In this document: in pieces, positions 44,101 to 54,531 of the stretch
How the letters are laid out: each line of letters begins with the position of its first letter
Numbering within the stretch: position 1 is the stretch's first letter
DNA from: Trichosphaerium sp. ATCC 40318
Taxonomy: Eukaryota > Discosea > Flabellinia > Trichosidae
Assembly: GCA_038496445.1 (NCBI GenBank)
Contig: JALMLS010000065.1
Coordinates: forward strand, 186,001-250,000
DNA length: 64,000 bases
Direction of reading: 5' to 3'
Program-made: the position numbers and the translations under genes
The notes under the pieces: model-generated
What the model was told of the DNA's origin: nothing
What the model saw: only the letters and a program-made list of their open reading frames with translations
Database searches by the model: none

Positions 44101-46385
44101 AGGGTCAAGATTACAAAAATACCTTCGTCGATTTAAGGAAGATGAATAGAATATTTGGAGAAACCGCAGGAGAAAGTTTGCTTGATATAATCAATAACAA
44201 ATCATGTGCGCTATACTGTTTTTTGAGAGTCTTTTTTTTGACGGTTTTAGTGGATAATAAACGACTTTTGAGTAACAGAATTTGCTGTACAACATACAAT
44301 AGTGCATACTATTCAATTAATAGAGTCGATCATAGTATCAACCCTACATCCAAGACACATTTTGCGCCTAGTAAAGAACCTACAAAAAAACTTTGTCTAA
44401 CGTTTTCTTGATTTAGACAAAACATACGCAGGGTATATCAAAGAAATCTATAAACATAATGTCACGGATCTATCCCAACCTATGATTTTAACAGGTGGTA
44501 AAGAAAGTACGAGAAAGGATAAGTTAGTTGGATTTTGGTTAACTTTTTTTTGAAAAAGGCTGCCCCAAAAGTAGACATCCAAAGCTTATCCCAGAATTTT
44601 GCTTAGTATTACCTATAAGTGCTGATATAAAGATATTATCATTTACTATACTGAAGATACTTTTTGAAAACCTTAATACACTGTATTGTTTCTACAAAGA
44701 AGCAGAGGAATGGCAAGAAACAACCTTCCAACATTACAAAAACTTGAAACTTGACAATCAACAACTACTAAAAAAAGTACGTTACCTCCAACCTTTTATG
44801 ACATGTTAGAATGAATCAGACATAGTACAAAGCGTATTGACTCTGTATGTTAAGCTTTTATCAATGCTAGTCTTCTCAAAACTCAGTAATGTCAAAATCT
44901 TTCTTAGCTAATTTTTTTTGTTTGCTTAACTATTTTGTTTTTTAAGGTATTCACACTTCCTTCATATGCAAATGAAAATGAAGTTAACTTAATAAGAAAT
45001 ACATCAAGTAATCAAGCTTTGGAATGGCTTGGAGACGGTATTCTTAAATTTATAAGTTGTTTATACATTTATCAAAAATATCCAAATCAACAACCAGATG
45101 CTCTCACAAGTAGGACTACCAAATACTTGAGTAATAAGAGCCTCAAAAAGAAAGGCAAGAAGATATCTATATTCAATAGCAAACATATTTTAAGTAGTGC
45201 CACAGTGAGTTATTTGAAACAAGATCGTCAACTTTTTTTGTTTGCTTACAACTTTTTTTTTTAAAATAGAATGATGTCCCTTCAGGAGAGAATATGAAGG
45301 CTCCAGCAGATTGTATGGAAGCGTTCATAGGTGATAATATTTCTTAGTATTAAATTTTTATGTTAAAGCTAAATATAGGTGCTTTGTATCTCGAAAAAGG
45401 ACTTGAAGCTGCTGCAAAGTTTATATCTGTATTCATTTTTGAAGATGACAATTTTTCAACGGATGCTCTTTGTAAACCTCAAAGAATACATTCAAGGGAT
45501 ATTGAAGGCATAAAAGAATCCAAAGAAGTTATTGGACTACTTACAAGACTTGGAATAAAGACGCAGTATCCTCAACTATACCAGAAAGCTTTTATTCACA
45601 AAACTCATCCTTCATTTGACATTTGTCAATCTTATGAGAGAATGGAGTTTCTAGGTATGTTTATAACATGTGTCCCACTATTCAATCCAATTACAATAAC
45701 ATAGGTGATGCTGTACTACAGTTTTTAAGTTCAGTGTTTGTCTTCCATGAGCTCAAGGACAACATGTCTGATGCAAAAGGACTTTCTTCTGGGATCGCTC
45801 CTGAAGGAATTCTTACACTTAAACGCAAGGCTATTGTCCAAAATGATACACTCAAGGATGTGTGTATTAATCTTGGCATGGAAAAGTGCATAAAGAAAGC
45901 AGAAAACGTAACAAATGACAAGATTTACGGAGATGTGGTTGAAGGTAAACACTTTTTTTTTGTTGACCTTTTTGTGGGTTTTTTTATAACTGCTTTTTGA
46001 AGCTTTTATCTGTGCATTGTACTTTGATAAAGGACTTAAGTATGATAAACAAAACAATATGCATACTTTATCAACAGGGTTCCTTGTAAAGAATTTATAT
46101 CCACTAAAAGGTAAGCCCAACTTTGATATTTTTTGTGTTGTTCAGTTGGCTAATTATCTAAAGACAAGCGATGCATATTTTCTTAAAACAATCTCACCAA
46201 TAAACACATGAGTAGCACATTTTTTATTTACGAAGATACTACAAATCCATAGGATGTAAAAGGTTCATACCCTTTTGAATAAACGAATAGATTTTTTATT
46301 TGACCAGATTTTTGGCGAAAATGCAGTTGAGGAAAGAATGTTGAGAGTATGGGGAAGTACATTGTCTAAGTGCAACAAGGGATGA
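41170..46385 (+). CDS. Dicer-like protein: exonuclease-like, dsRBD, RIG-I-CTD-like, PAZ, two RNase III
   Basis: Long spliced gene; suggested ATG at 41170, stop 46383-46385. Domains in order. (1) Exonuclease-like, about 41440-42240: VTVLYIIDLSHPDVNELQQP, KIMFDLEDIVLKLR, LKLVNVFDLKLATQ. (2) dsRBD, about 42450-42800: YITKLNTLCQQNKWVPKY, then KTRKEAKEKAAKAMYELL. (3) Zinc domain, 42870-43290: CRTC (42928), HPKR, CAKC (43096), recalling the RIG-I C-terminal domain. (4) Dicer platform and PAZ: FSAPEIQQLLSYHNVLYSGF, AYYSINRVDHSINPTSK, YAGYIKEIYKHNVTDLSQPM. (5) Connector PKLIPEFCLVLPISADI. (6) RNase IIIa NQALEWLGDGILKF with ADCMEAFIGALYLEKGL. (7) RNase IIIb ERMEFLGDAVLQF with YGDVVEAFICALYFDKGL. Both catalytic centres keep their acidic residues. 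No helicase is found upstream. Two introns are GC-AG. The N-terminal exons are the least certain. Confidence 0.85.
41765..41816 (+). other. GC-AG intron, donor GCACGTG (Dicer-like, exonuclease part)
   Basis: Exon ...GATGAAAATAATGTTTGA, donor GCACGTGCTT, acceptor CTCTATTCAG, next exon CTTGGAAGACATAG. The phase-2 join gives KIMFD-LEDIVLKLR, restoring the conserved K(V/I).FD stretch of DnaQ-like exonucleases. Confidence 0.72.
43800..43853 (+). other. GC-AG intron, donor GCACGTG (Dicer-like, platform part)
   Basis: Exon ...TTAGGACCAAAG, donor GCACGTGTTA, acceptor TTTGGGTATAG, next exon TCGTTTTCTGCG. The phase-0 join gives VILLGPK-SFSAPEIQQLL. The GT at the third base of the motif would not keep the frame. 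Confidence 0.7.
43948..43964 (+). other. Candidate 17-base intron or indel in the Dicer-like gene
   Basis: The frame changes between ...YPIDSEYN and SKDIHIDHVIRKIKNSGRPS. The only GT..AG segments that restore it are 17 bases (43948-43964) or 14 bases (43955-43968). No longer intron works. It is either an ultra-short intron or a one/two-base indel. Confidence 0.3.
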
Positions 46386-46673
46386 TGACAGAGATTGGTA
46401 TGAACAAAAACCAGCTCTTACTTGAAGGGCTACAAGGATCCAGTCTAAGCACCTTTGCTCCACTCAGAGGACTAAGTTGTAAAAAGTGCAGGAAACAAAA
46501 AAGTGCTGGTATCAGTTGCCTACGTGAATAAACACCATATAGAAAGGCTACATTGCCTTGCTTAAATAAGCTTCAAAACACAAACAAATACCCTCTTCCA
46601 TTGGTATGTTTCGAAGCCAATATTTTTATCAAGTAGAAAAGGATGGTTTCTTTTAGATTTTTGTTTTGAAAAA

Positions 46674-48636
46674 TTACATTTGTTTGTTTGCTTTTCGAGC
46701 CATGTTACGCTTCTTTTGTTCTATGGCAGTAAGTCTTTTATCTCTTCTCGTTTTTCTTCTTTCCAATAAGATCCATGCTGCAACTGAAACAAGGAAAATA
46801 ACAAGTAATGTGCGGATAGGCTGAAATGTCTAAAAAAAGAAATAAGGTTAAGCCAACTCTTTTTTGAATAAAGTCAATGTTTCTTTACTTACCTCCTTTT
46901 CTACGCCACATTCTGATTCCCAATCATCTGGTATACCTGGTTGTAATCCACTAGAGAGTAAATAAGATTTTTTAAGGGATCAGTACGTCCATACTTAGCT
47001 AGTTTGTCAAGCGGACACATTTCACAATCAGAATAGATTGGCATTGGCTTTTTCCCAAATGGGCCGTCTCCGTCGTAAACGACAGATACTGCTAATCCAT
47101 CAACAGTTTCGTATAATTCAAAAGCGATAAAACTCGAGTAATCAGGAACCTCTAATTCAAAAAGTCAGTAACAGAAAGACACAGTGAGTCGGATTCAGTG
47201 AACATTACGTACCAAACTGTGTAATATTCATGGCAGCAAATAAAGCCAATAAAGTTCCATCATGTCCTGACCATAAGCTGAATTTGGGTCCATCTGGTAT
47301 AGATGGTTGATTATGGCCGAATTGTTTGAGAACCTTGAATTGTTTCAGTTTTTTTATAATGAGCAAAAATAGTATTAATAAAGCCTGTCTATACCTCTTT
47401 CAACACTGGACCGCCTTAAATAAAACTTAGGTATATAATTTATAGTCATTATCAGTTACCTGCAAGGCGTCCCCAGAATGGTGTCAGAAATTTTCTGCGC
47501 AGCTACAAGTACTTGGGTTAGAAGCGCAGGACTAGTTTCTGAATGAATTTTTTTGTACTTACAACCCATTCTCTAATGCCCTTTATTTCTTCTCTCATTT
47601 CGTTGGTTATATCTTCTTCATCCCATGTTTCTTTACCGTGAATACCTTCACATTTCAGAAGTGAACCAAGACCTAAAATACAGTCAACAAAATTGAATCA
47701 CAAGCCTGATGAGTCATCATTTCCAAACAAAAGAAAAATGCTCACCTGACACGTCCTTGAGTGTAGGCTCCTCAATTCCAATTACAGGAGCAAGGTCTCT
47801 CAATAATCTTTCGTGCTTTTTAGTTTTTTCGTTCCATTCTGGGCTTGTCTTGTACTGCTTTTGAAGCGTTTTTAATCTGTGTATGTCAAATGAGTTTCAA
47901 ACACGAAAAAAATAAGAAAAAAATTGTAAGCTTACTTTGGACAGTTCTTGTAGCTACGAAGTAATCTATCTTGCTTTGCAGGTACAGAGTGTATTGGTAC
48001 AGGTCTTATACCTCCTGGTAGTCCATATTCAGTAAGACCAGGTTCTATTTTAGGTCCTGAACCTATTGATTGTTAGAAACAATCGAAGGAGGCCATGAGT
48101 GATTGTTATCGGCGAAAAAGCTCAACATCGATTTGATCTTTTGTAAAAAGTAATACCAGGTGGATACATGCCCATCATAAAACTCTAGATGATGTGAGTG
48201 TTGGTTTGACGTCATTTAGGGGGAGCTTACGTATGCACTTTCCAAAGTTCGTTCTGCGGCTGTAGATTGTACGTATACGTCATCAATATGATATTTAGGC
48301 GACAGTAAGCCTAGTTCATCAATGTATCGCTTGCGAAACGTTTTGCCAAGTTCGTAATGCTGACTCATCCCAAGTCCTGTTAATTGACCCATTCCACGCT
48401 CAGACCAATCACTTTTCATGTTTGGAAAGCTTTTTGTTGGCGTTCTAGTTCAACAATTAAATATAGTCGCTAAACGGTTAAAATATCATACCTGTCACCA
48501 TGTCGTGTGATTACAATAGCTTTTAAGAGATCATAGTCTTCAGCGCATACCTATCTTCGTTAGAACGCGTAATTTATTTACTTTTAGGTACCAGATATAT
48601 AACTACAGCCAATGCAGCAAGAAGTAGAGCTCTCAT
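46674..48636 (-). CDS. Histidine acid phosphatase, membrane-anchored
   Basis: ATG at 48636 with signal peptide MRALLLAALAVVIYLVPK; stop 46674-46676. The catalytic RHGDR motif is in LLKAIVITRHGDRTP, followed by WSERGMGQLTGLGMSQHYEL and YVQSTAAERTLESAY. The second signature SGHD is in FSLWSGHDGTLLALFAAMN. The C-terminus has FIAFELYETVDGLAVSVVYD, then CEMCPLDKLAKYGRTDPLK and a membrane span (TLLVIFLVSVAAWILLERRK) with a basic cytoplasmic tail. This is the plan of lysosomal/prostatic acid phosphatases (branch 2 histidine phosphatases): a secreted domain, anchored, hydrolysing phosphomonoesters by a phosphohistidine intermediate. About ten short introns. It converges with the Dicer-like gene (290 bases apart) and diverges from the next gene (about 110 bases). 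Confidence 0.9.
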
Positions 48637-48747
48637 TGTTGACAGTACTTGACACTTTCGACAAAGTGGGAACGCTGACTTAACGTTATTTCAACTTCCG
48701 CAATAGCACTCTTCGTTGAGGTTCAAACGCTGTCAAATCACCGTAAA

Positions 48748-49620
48748 ATGAACAACGAAACACGCTTCTTGCTGTTAAAGAAGGCTATAGCTAAATCTAG
48801 ACCATTTAGAACGTATGCATTCACAGGAGGTATTACAATGGCAGCTATTCTTGGTTGCTATAACCTAGTAGTACGGGATGACTGGGTGATACAAACAGAG
48901 CCGAAAGAAACGGATAAAACTATTTTTAAAAACTCAGAGTACACAGTCGTTGTAAAAGAAGGTGAAACAGATCCAGTTGTTGAGGTTACAACTACGACAA
49001 ATGCAGGAGCATGGAAATCTGGTTTTCCAGAATGGTACGACAGCGACACAACACAAATTATTTTTCCAAGAGTATTAAGGGAGATTGACTTTTACGATAA
49101 TTCGGGTCAAGAACCAAAGAGTCTAACACTTCATCGCATTCTACCAATGTGGGAACATGTACTTTATAATGGTGTATTTGTTGGTGGTATAGGAGCTATA
49201 TCGGGTATCATAGGGAGGAATTCTTGGTCACGTTTTAAAATGTCTAAATTTAGAAAGAACCCTTTTTTTTACGGAGGAAGAGTAGGCTTAATGACGGGTT
49301 TGAAGACTATTATTCCTGGTACTTTCTTCTTGCATGGTGTTATACAATTCGAGCACGCATCAAGAATATTTTTTGAGTCGGAACGCACGTGGCCAGATGG
49401 TGAAACGAGATGGCCAAAATTGGATGGGTATGGTTGGATAGAAAAGCATGCTTCAATTGCTGCAATAACTTCATTGTTCAGTCTATTTGGAGTAGCCATG
49501 TTTGGTATGCTTGTAGGCCCTACTGGATATGTTGTTGGTAGGATACATGCAAGATCAGTATTAAGAGAATACAGACAATTGTACAGGGTATTTAGAACGA
49601 ATAGGAAAAAGCCAGAATAG
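48748..49620 (+). CDS. Intronless multi-pass membrane protein, unknown family
   Basis: One uninterrupted 290-residue frame, ATG at 48748, which is unusual in this intron-rich window. Hydrophobic stretches: FTGGITMAAILGCYNLVV near residue 25, VLYNGVFVGGIGAISGIIG near 140, IIPGTFFLHGVI near 195 and ASIAAITSLFSLFGVAMFGM then LVGPTGYVVG near 240. Glycine-zipper patterns (GGIGAISGIIG, GGRVGLMTGL) recall small mitochondrial inner-membrane proteins such as the Tim17/22/23 group, but no clear match. The loop between residues 45 and 115 is acidic (KEGETDPVVEVTTTT), and the C-terminus is strongly basic (RSVLREYRQLYRVFRTNRKK). It shares a promoter region of about 110 bases with the phosphatase. Confidence 0.7.
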   Translation: MNNETRFLLLKKAIAKSRPFRTYAFTGGITMAAILGCYNLVVRDDWVIQTEPKETDKTIFKNSEYTVVVKEGETDPVVEVTTTTNAGAWKSGFPEWYDSDTTQIIFPRVLREIDFYDNSGQEPKSLTLHRILPMWEHVLYNGVFVGGIGAISGIIGRNSWSRFKMSKFRKNPFFYGGRVGLMTGLKTIIPGTFFLHGVIQFEHASRIFFESERTWPDGETRWPKLDGYGWIEKHASIAAITSLFSLFGVAMFGMLVGPTGYVVGRIHARSVLREYRQLYRVFRTNRKKPE

Positions 49621-49679
49621 AAAATAAAAAACAAAAGCATGTTACTTATTTCACCCTCATCATTAAATCCAACAATCGT

Positions 49680-49800
49680 AAGCCCACTACAACAAAACTG
49701 TCACCACTGGGATATCTATTTGATAGCGACAAAAAGCAGATCCAGTGTGTGCGCCACTAAGATCACAATTTGTGCTTACGGGTAACATTTAAGGGCACAT
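49680..49800 (-). pseudogene. Serine-site fragment of a fifth V8-like protease
   Basis: The minus strand reads VSTNCDLSGAHTGSAFCRYQ and then IPVVTVLL, followed by a stop. It aligns with the last exons of the four full protease genes (VVRTNCD.(S/N)GGHSGSALYHY). The GGHSGS block has become GAHTGS and nothing else of the gene remains. It lies just 3' of protease copy 4, so it marks a lost tandem copy. Confidence 0.6.
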
Positions 49801-49910
49801 GTCAAAGTTGAATAGAAACACTTTGGTTTAAAATGCTGACGTCAGCAAGTAATCATAGATTTCAAGGAACGTATAAAGGTAACTTGAGTTTATTACTGTG
49901 TAGTGAATGA

Positions 49911-51999
49911 TTACGGTTTCCACTGTCTGAAGAAACTTATAATACTGATATCTGAAGGTGTCAAGCGTTTTGCTGTGTTAATAAAGTTGTCATCTAACGG
50001 AGTGTTATTTTTTTGGGGTTTTAGTACAGTTCAACATACCAGCATCACATGTGAAACAGTGCTCCCATACGACAACGGAAGACACTACTGGTACAAGGTT
50101 ATTTCCGTTGTTATGATAGTGATACAGTGGAGATCCACTGTGCCCGCCACTTATGTCACAGTTGAATCTAACAACCTATTTGTAGCAGTCAGGAAGGGTT
50201 GTATTAAGTTGTTTGCTCACCGTGTTCCAACCGTTTTCTATGAAGTTATACTGGGCCAATTCGCATTCTTTTACATCTCCGTATAAAGCACCATCAACAC
50301 AATCATCTGGTGAGTTACTTCTACCACATACAGGATATCCTCTGTTATAGTGATACAGATTAGCTAGAGTACCAGCAGGTTTGGCAACATAACCTTGGTA
50401 CAGCTGTCAGTAAGGCCGACAAAATCGTTAGTAGATGTACCCATCCATCCTGTAAGCTCTCCAATTCTATCTGGTAAGACAAGTATACCCCAGTCGTATT
50501 GAGAAGCAGCATATCCGGAAATAGCTGGATTTCTAAATCCGAGAAAGTCAATCAAGCGACAAGTATATTGACAGTGTACCTCCATTGAGCAGGCGTATAA
50601 TACCATCTGAATGGATCACCAGGTTCAAAGTTTAAAGTTATTCGAGAATCTCCGAAAGGTCGTCGATTTGAGTCTGCATTTTCATTCCTACCAGGAATGA
50701 CAGTGATAGAAAACCAGTTATCTGTCCCTTGTGCATTCATGCAGTGTGCTATTCACAATGTTAAATCAATCATAGTTATTGTAATTTTAATGTTTACCTG
50801 CTGTGAGAACGTGTCTTGGTCCAATGAGAGTGCCAGAGCAGCTGCCAAAATCAGATATTGTTCTAAAATGTTGTGAGTTATGAAGCAACAATACAAAAGG
50901 GCGTAATATTACCTCCATGGATACACTGTTGTAGGTTCCAAGAGGTCTCTTGAATCATCTGCTCCACTCCATCCCCGTTTTGCTGTTGTTGATTCCATAT
51001 CAAACGGAGGGGTTGCAGGTACAGTCTTAATTGTGTTAAACAATAGCAGAAACAGTTAGAGTATTACATACCATAGCTCCAGTGAACCCATCTCTCATTC
51101 TATTGATTTCTTCAAGCAAGCTTGATCCAATTTCAATCTCCCACTCAACTTTTGTACCTGATTGACGGGTTAGATGGTTTAGGTTGTGCGTTGGTTAACA
51201 TGTACCAGAATTAAAAGCGCGCAGTACAGTTGTGGCAGGAAGGCTTCTATCGTCTAAAAAAACAATTACAATGATCAGTAAAGAAGGTGCTGACCTGTTT
51301 CTGATGTTCCATCTGTTGCTGTACTATCAAAAGGCTCTGTCGATCCATTAGGCAAATCTGGTGGCGGGGTATCCACCAGATTTCCCATACCAACAGGAGT
51401 AGCCTAGATTTATTTGTTAGGAAACTTCGTAGAAGTAAAAAGATAAAGTAAAGCTTACCATCAAGTCATCGGTGATTCGTATTGGATCGTTATTAGTTGG
51501 TACGATGTTATCTAAGATACTTGATAGTCTATCAAGTCCTAGGGCATCACAGCTACATGTACATACACATAAGTTGCTTACAGGGAAGGGTATTGCAGGT
51601 GAACCGTCTGGATTGAAACAAACGTTCACTCCGCCAATAAGTGTTTGCCCACAAGCGCTTTGACGCAAATACGAACGACGTAGATGACAAGTACCGAGAG
51701 TACCAACAATCGTATCAGTACACGAAGTAAGTGTTGATTCACAATCACTCTGGCAGCTTGATAGAGCTTGTTCTCTTACGTTCTGTAAAGCCTCTTCCTG
51801 AATGGTACCCAATCAATTACAAAACGAACGAAAAACAGACCGAAGAAAAATCGAATGAAAAAGAAGTAAATTATAGCCGGAGCTAAAAAATAATATGTAC
51901 CAACGTGCATCCAAACGTTTTTGCCATAACGATTTCAGTAGATACGTTATTAACGTAAATAGACAATATTAAGAATACTAAAGGAGGTATCAAACGCAT
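49911..51999 (-). CDS. V8-like secreted serine protease, copy 4 (diverged; possible frame break)
   Basis: ATG at 51999 with signal peptide MRLIPPLVFLILSIYVNNVS; stop 49911-49913 after FRQWKP. The same plan as copies 1-3 with clear divergence: CQSDCESTLTSCTDTIVG, LCVCTCSCDALGLDRL, TAKRGWSGADDSRDLLEPTT, then LTA.HC, YDWGILVLPDRIGE and DISGGHSGSPLYHYHNN. Intron positions are shared. After GWMGTSTNDFVGLTDSCT the frame needs one extra base to enter GYVAKPAGTLANLYHYN (about 50390-50400). Either a one-base deletion or a 17-base intron (GTCGGCCTTACTGACAG) would explain it. This is the same loop where copy 1 is broken and copy 2 is altered. Confidence 0.75.
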
Positions 52000-52764
52000 T
52001 GGTAAGGTGTTATTACTTCCTTTTTGAGTTGTCTAAAAATGGTTGATAGATTTTGTTGAGTTTTTTCACCTGAAAAAAAGTGTTTCATGTGGGTTTGATA
52101 ACGTCAACACGTGTTCATAAATAAGCTTTTTTGAATTCATTAATACTCTTGAACGTGTTGTTTCATGTTACTAGTAGTATCACGCGCAGCGCCGGTTCGT
52201 AGGTTCATCGGATTTTCTTCAAGATTTTTTTTCAGACGGTTTCGTCTTACAAACGAATTACAGTCGTTGATAGATGCGCACAAGACGTCGTTCACAACCC
52301 AACTCCTATCACAAGTATTATTGTAACGTTTGGCAAATCGACAGCTTCAAGCGTAATAATTCAAATAACTGTACTTATGGCGAGGAAACGTGATATTTTA
52401 CCCTTTTGATACATCATAAAGAGAATATTTGGCAGCTTGGTTTTTACTGCTTGTGTGCTGAAGGCACCTTAGCGAAAATTAAAAACTAATACTGTGGCAG
52501 TTCGCACTATCATAAGGTATTTCAACACTAAAACTATACAGGTATTGATTGTAAAGCTGTGAAGTGTCGTTTTTTGGTAATCAAATCTTCGGCAATAGCA
52601 AACATTTCGCCCGGCCATTTGCGTTTTGACCACGCAGTGTAATACTTGAAGTTTCATTAAAGACAACCTTAAAGATTATTGCAGATCCGTAAAAGCTGGA
52701 CGCGTACACAGGCATGCGATTTAAGTACTGGTCCTTAAAATGAAGCAAGTAGAGTAACTCAATA
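52000..52764. other. Intergenic with a possible relic
   Basis: About 765 bases. The minus strand at about 52530-52640 reads WSKRKWPGEMFAIAEDLITK and KRHFTALQSIPV, protein-like but without start or partner exons. CACGTG near 52108 lies close to the protease promoter, as in copies 1-3. Confidence 0.35.
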
Positions 52765-54403
52765 ATGACGACAATAGACGATAAATTTCTACCATGGATG
52801 AAAGAGGAGGAATGGGCGAAAGCGTGGTGTCCACTACCAAAACAACCTACACCAGATAATAAACCAGTTACTATTGAAATTGCGTCATTAAACGGTAATT
52901 CAACCTATTTTAGAGCTAATTGCCTAAATAACCATTTGTAGTAACAGAAGAAGATAAAAAACAGTTCTGGGAACAGGTAGGGGCTGTTATTTTCCTTATT
53001 AATGTTTCTTACGCATACACGAGGGGTATTGGGTTGGTCCTAAAGTAATATCAGATGATGACTTGGAAAGGTAAGTCGATATTTCTAAAATGTTTAATTT
53101 GGACATAATCACGTGATTTAAATTTAAAAATCCTAAAGGCTTCGCAAAGAGATGCAGCGTGTATTTTCAGGCCAAGTTGATAATAACGCGAGTCCATACG
53201 AATATGGCTATTGGCTGAAAGGTGTAAAAGCCCAACGAAGTGGGTCGCCACAGGTCAGGAAGATTAACAACGCGTGGTGAGCAAAATTAAAGCTGAAGTT
53301 CCTTTTATAATAAAAATTATTTTGATTCGTTTCTGATAGGTGGATTAATGAGACTATTCGTACTGTTGTGACTTCAGAGGTGCTACGCGTATCTGATAAG
53401 ATCGCCACTCCTAATACTTTACAGGAAATAGGCAAAGCTGCAGCATATTTATTAGACACTGAGGAAATTAGGTATGATTGTTTTATTCCTACTTTTCACT
53501 AACTTCACAAGGCTTTGGCATGACCAAGGTAACTATTGTACGCATTTACATCCATTTAACAACTACAGCTATTCTGAAACCTCCAACAACCGGAGACGAT
53601 AAGCTCATTGGAAATATTGGTACTTCATGACACTATTCATATCTGATATTGATATTATAGGTTGGCATCAAGATTACGGCTTCTGGCAAGCTTCCAATTC
53701 TACCAAAATGTGCACCGCATGGATACCTCTTCAGGTACGTACAAATTAAGTCTAATAATTTTAATATCGGTTAAAGGATGTTGATGAATCAAATGGCGCG
53801 CTGCGAACTATTACAAGGTACCCTAAATCTCTTTTCGTTTCAATCGATAGTTCTAAGCCCAACTTAGATCTCACAAGGTAAAGTACATGTACTCATTAAT
53901 ACTGCTGTACTAAGCATTTACAGTGGGGCTTAAAAGAAGACTCTGCTACTTTCTTTGATAAAGATATGGAGCATTTAAAATCTAAATTTGCAGGTGACGA
54001 CTGGGAAGATAAGCCATGTTTGATGAAAGCTGGTAACAAACAAAATTGTGCACGTTCTATCTTGCAAGGACTCACTTCATTGCAGGGCAAATTGCTATCC
54101 ACCATTGTTTGACGTTCCATGGAAGCGGTCCTAACCTTTCACAAGCACCACGTTGGGCCATTGCAGGTACTAATATGCCTCCACTTGTACCATTCTCAAT
54201 TCTAATCTCACTAGTACACATGCACGGTAAAGGATGCGGTTATTCGCCTGGACATGGATGGCACCATAACGTACAAGGTATAATGGCTTCACAGTTTATA
54301 AATATGTACAGCTGCTTACGTTTTCTTTTAAGACCTTGGACCAAATGCAAAGGCAGGTGACTTATTTGTTGGGCCAAGGTTTCCACTATTATACGGGAAA
54401 TAA
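52765..54403 (+). CDS. Phytanoyl-CoA dioxygenase (PhyH) family enzyme
   Basis: ATG at 52765 (MTTIDDKFLPWMKEEEWAKA), stop 54401-54403. Exons give VTEEDKKQFWEQGYWVGPK, YEYGYWLKGVKAQRSGSPQV, LHDQ-like RLWHDQ, ILKPPTTGDDKLIGN and VGWHQDYGFWQAS with the iron-binding H.D. Next are CTAWIPLQDVDESNGALR, and GQIAIHHCLTFHGSGPNLS with the distal His, then PRWAIAVHMHGKGCGYSPGH, where the Arg should hold 2-oxoglutarate. All are in the order of PhyH-type non-haem iron oxygenases, which hydroxylate lipids or small molecules. Substrate unknown. There is no signal peptide or obvious peroxisomal end (LLYGK). At least ten introns, many only about 35-55 bases; one holds CACGTG near 53110. Confidence 0.82.
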
Positions 54404-54531
54404 TCATCAAAAAAGATTACACTTCATGATAAAGTCAAAATAGATATGTTTATTTGTTTACCACGTTGTTAGTTTTTACGTTACTTTCATGCTATTACAA
54501 TTGCTTGTTTATTGCTATTTATTCAAGACCA

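Noticed and set aside
45731-46120. Minus-strand open frame of 129 codons
   Set aside because: Opposite to the RNase IIIb exons of the Dicer-like gene; no domain.
49269-49640. Minus-strand open frame of 123 codons
   Set aside because: Shadow of the 290-residue plus-strand protein.
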